This document shows positions 5,737 through 6,406 of a DNA stretch of 6,406 bases, piece after piece. The notes below the pieces were generated by a model. The model was given only the letters and a program-made list of their open reading frames with translations. It was not told the DNA's origin and did no database searches. A program made the translations under genes and the position numbers. Position 1 is the stretch's first letter. The number at the start of each line of letters is the position of its first letter. Origin of the DNA: an uncultured Ruminococcus sp. (GTDB lineage Bacteria > Bacillota > Clostridia > Oscillospirales > CAG-272); the NCBI GenBank assembly GCA_902773455.1, contig CACYEW010000031.1:1-6406 (forward strand), written 5' to 3'.

Positions 5737-6135
5737 ATGAAGCTGATTGACGTTAAAAAGGGTGACGGATGTCTGTTTTCCGAATGGAACCTGACCTTCC
5801 GCGTCGGCTGGGAGCATATCCTTAAAGCCGCCGCTCTGCTCAGGCAGTATATGACCGGGACTGAGATTTTAACGGGAGACGCAGGCGTCGGATCGGAAGT
5901 GAACGCCGGAAGCGAAGAAGAAATAATGAATATCGAAGAAGCCGGATATCTTACGGTCCGCGGTATGTCCGATATACTGAACGTGCCGGTGATGATCACG
6001 TTTTATAATCAGCTCGATCTCGTAAGAGTCACGGTCATCTCGCTGACGGATGAATTCAAGGAAGCCGATTATAAAAATTTCAATCTTTCGATGTGTCAGT
6101 TCATGGACTCGATCGAACTCGCGATGTATAACTGA
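5737..6135 (+). CDS. Conserved-looking hypothetical protein, 132 residues, function unknown
   Basis: I do not recognise the family. The start is secure: GAGGAGG at 5725-5731 sits 5 nt before the ATG, under a perfect consensus promoter. The protein is soluble-looking, with no signal peptide or membrane segment. An N-terminal half with aromatic residues (W17, F21, W25) and a predicted amphipathic helix (about 25-40) is followed by a Gly/Glu-rich, probably flexible stretch (47-70). The C-terminal half has an alternating hydrophobic strand-like segment (VPVMITFYNQLDLVRVTVI, 83-101) and a terminal helix ending MCQFMDSIELAMYN. There is no metal-binding cluster or nucleotide-binding loop. It is divergent to the lipoprotein and upstream of the lysoplasmalogenase-like gene, which has its own promoter. 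A structural or small regulatory role is possible, but nothing in the sequence shows one. Confidence 0.85.
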   Translation: MKLIDVKKGDGCLFSEWNLTFRVGWEHILKAAALLRQYMTGTEILTGDAGVGSEVNAGSEEEIMNIEEAGYLTVRGMSDILNVPVMITFYNQLDLVRVTVISLTDEFKEADYKNFNLSMCQFMDSIELAMYN

Positions 6136-6278
6136 GCGGACGTATTTGAAGATCATTTCCGGCGTTTGCAGAGAAACGAAAAACGTATCGGGGCGTCTTT
6201 CGGTCCTTATATTGAAATATTCACATTTCGCGGTTACAATATCAGTAGAGCGGACGGAATACGGCGCGGAGGAATGAT
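6136..6278. other. Intergenic region before the YhhN-like gene
   Basis: This 143-bp gap contains the promoter at 6212-6240 and the ribosome site at 6268-6272. It also has an imperfect hairpin (6177-6202) without a T-run, so I find no clear terminator for the orphan gene; some readthrough into the next gene is plausible. Confidence 0.5.
6212..6240 (+). promoter_or_regulatory. Promoter of the YhhN-like membrane protein gene
   Basis: TTGAAA (6212-6217) and TACAAT (6235-6240) are separated by 17 bp. The -10 lacks the TG extension seen in the other promoters here. The start near 6247 gives a leader of about 32 nt. Confidence 0.6.
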
Positions 6279-6406
6279 ATGATCTCTTATATTTTTATTT
6301 TTATATTCGCCGCCGCGGCGGCGCTGAATCTGATCGGCGCGTATAAGCATAACGCGGCGCTTTCGTGCGTTTCAAAGCCTGTCCTTCTTTCGTCGCTCTG
6401 CGCGTA
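6279..6406 (+). CDS. YhhN/TMEM86-like lysoplasmalogenase family membrane protein, N-terminal fragment
   Basis: Only the first 42 residues are inside the window and the frame is open at the right edge. GGAGG at 6268-6272, 6 nt before the ATG, sets the start; another ATG at 6274 meets a stop after two codons. Residues 1-20 form a hydrophobic membrane helix (YIFIFIF followed by five Ala), then the loop AYKHNAALSC, then SKPVLLSSLCA (32-42) entering a second helix. A short first helix followed by a Lys-Pro at the start of the second resembles the YhhN family, whose animal TMEM86 members hydrolyse the vinyl-ether bond of lysoplasmalogens. Many clostridia make plasmalogens, so such a role would fit, but the call rests on a short fragment. 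Another small multi-pass membrane protein cannot be excluded. Confidence 0.6.
   Translation, partial: MISYIFIFIFAAAAALNLIGAYKHNAALSCVSKPVLLSSLCA

Noticed and set aside
5598..5999. 133-codon minus-strand frame opposite the orphan gene
   Set aside because: It overlaps both divergent promoters and the well-initiated plus-strand gene; no ribosome site or domain seen.
6177..6202. Hairpin after the orphan gene as a terminator
   Set aside because: Arms CGAAA-A-ACG and CGT-C-TTTCG pair with one mismatch but no T-run follows, so an intrinsic terminator cannot be claimed.
6134..6256. 9-bp direct repeat GAGCGGACG at 6134 and 6248
   Set aside because: Short, distant and one copy overlaps a stop codon; expected by chance.

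Overview
The window looks like chromosomal DNA from an anaerobic, low-to-mid GC Gram-positive bacterium of the class Clostridia, probably a gut Oscillospirales/Christensenellales-type organism. This is inferred from strong purine-rich Shine-Dalgarno sites (GGAGG, AGGAGG), sigma-A style promoters with TTGNNN and TATAAT-like hexamers, a large lipoprotein with a Thr/Glu/Pro-rich linker after its lipobox, and the protein families present. The species cannot be named from the sequence. I see no tRNA, rRNA, CRISPR array, insertion sequence or phage gene.

Layout from left to right. Positions 1-756 (minus) hold the 5' part of a macro-domain (ADP-ribose-binding) gene fused to an uncharacterised Trp-rich C-terminal domain; the gene runs off the left edge. 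Positions 757-1226 are a 470-bp divergent control region with one promoter for the macro gene, a second for the rightward operon, hairpins and short palindromes. Positions 1227-1850 and 1899-2432 (plus) form a two-gene operon: a GNAT N-acetyltransferase and a beta-carbonic anhydrase. A hairpin with T-runs on both sides (2443-2480) serves as a shared, bidirectional terminator between this operon and the convergent gene to its right.

Positions 2498-5521 (minus) encode a 1007-residue surface lipoprotein. It has a beta-rich N-terminal domain, a predicted GH71/GH99-like TIM-barrel glycoside hydrolase region with a TGWNEWW motif, a CBM9-like carbohydrate-binding domain and a C-terminal copper-amine-oxidase-N-like (stalk) domain. 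It is the most distinctive gene here. Its promoter carries a perfect 8+8 bp inverted repeat over the -10 element and start site, a good candidate operator.

Positions 5737-6135 (plus) encode a 132-residue soluble protein of unknown function behind a perfect consensus promoter (TTGACA, 17 bp, TATAAT). From 6279 a membrane protein resembling the YhhN/TMEM86 lysoplasmalogenase family begins and leaves the window on the right.

The genes do not form one obvious pathway. They look like several small independently promoted units: ADP-ribose signalling, acetyl transfer plus CO2/bicarbonate interconversion, extracellular glycan breakdown, an orphan, and ether-lipid turnover. All five promoters found use a 17-bp spacer, and four also carry the TG of an extended -10. 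No obvious multi-gene defence or mobile system is present.
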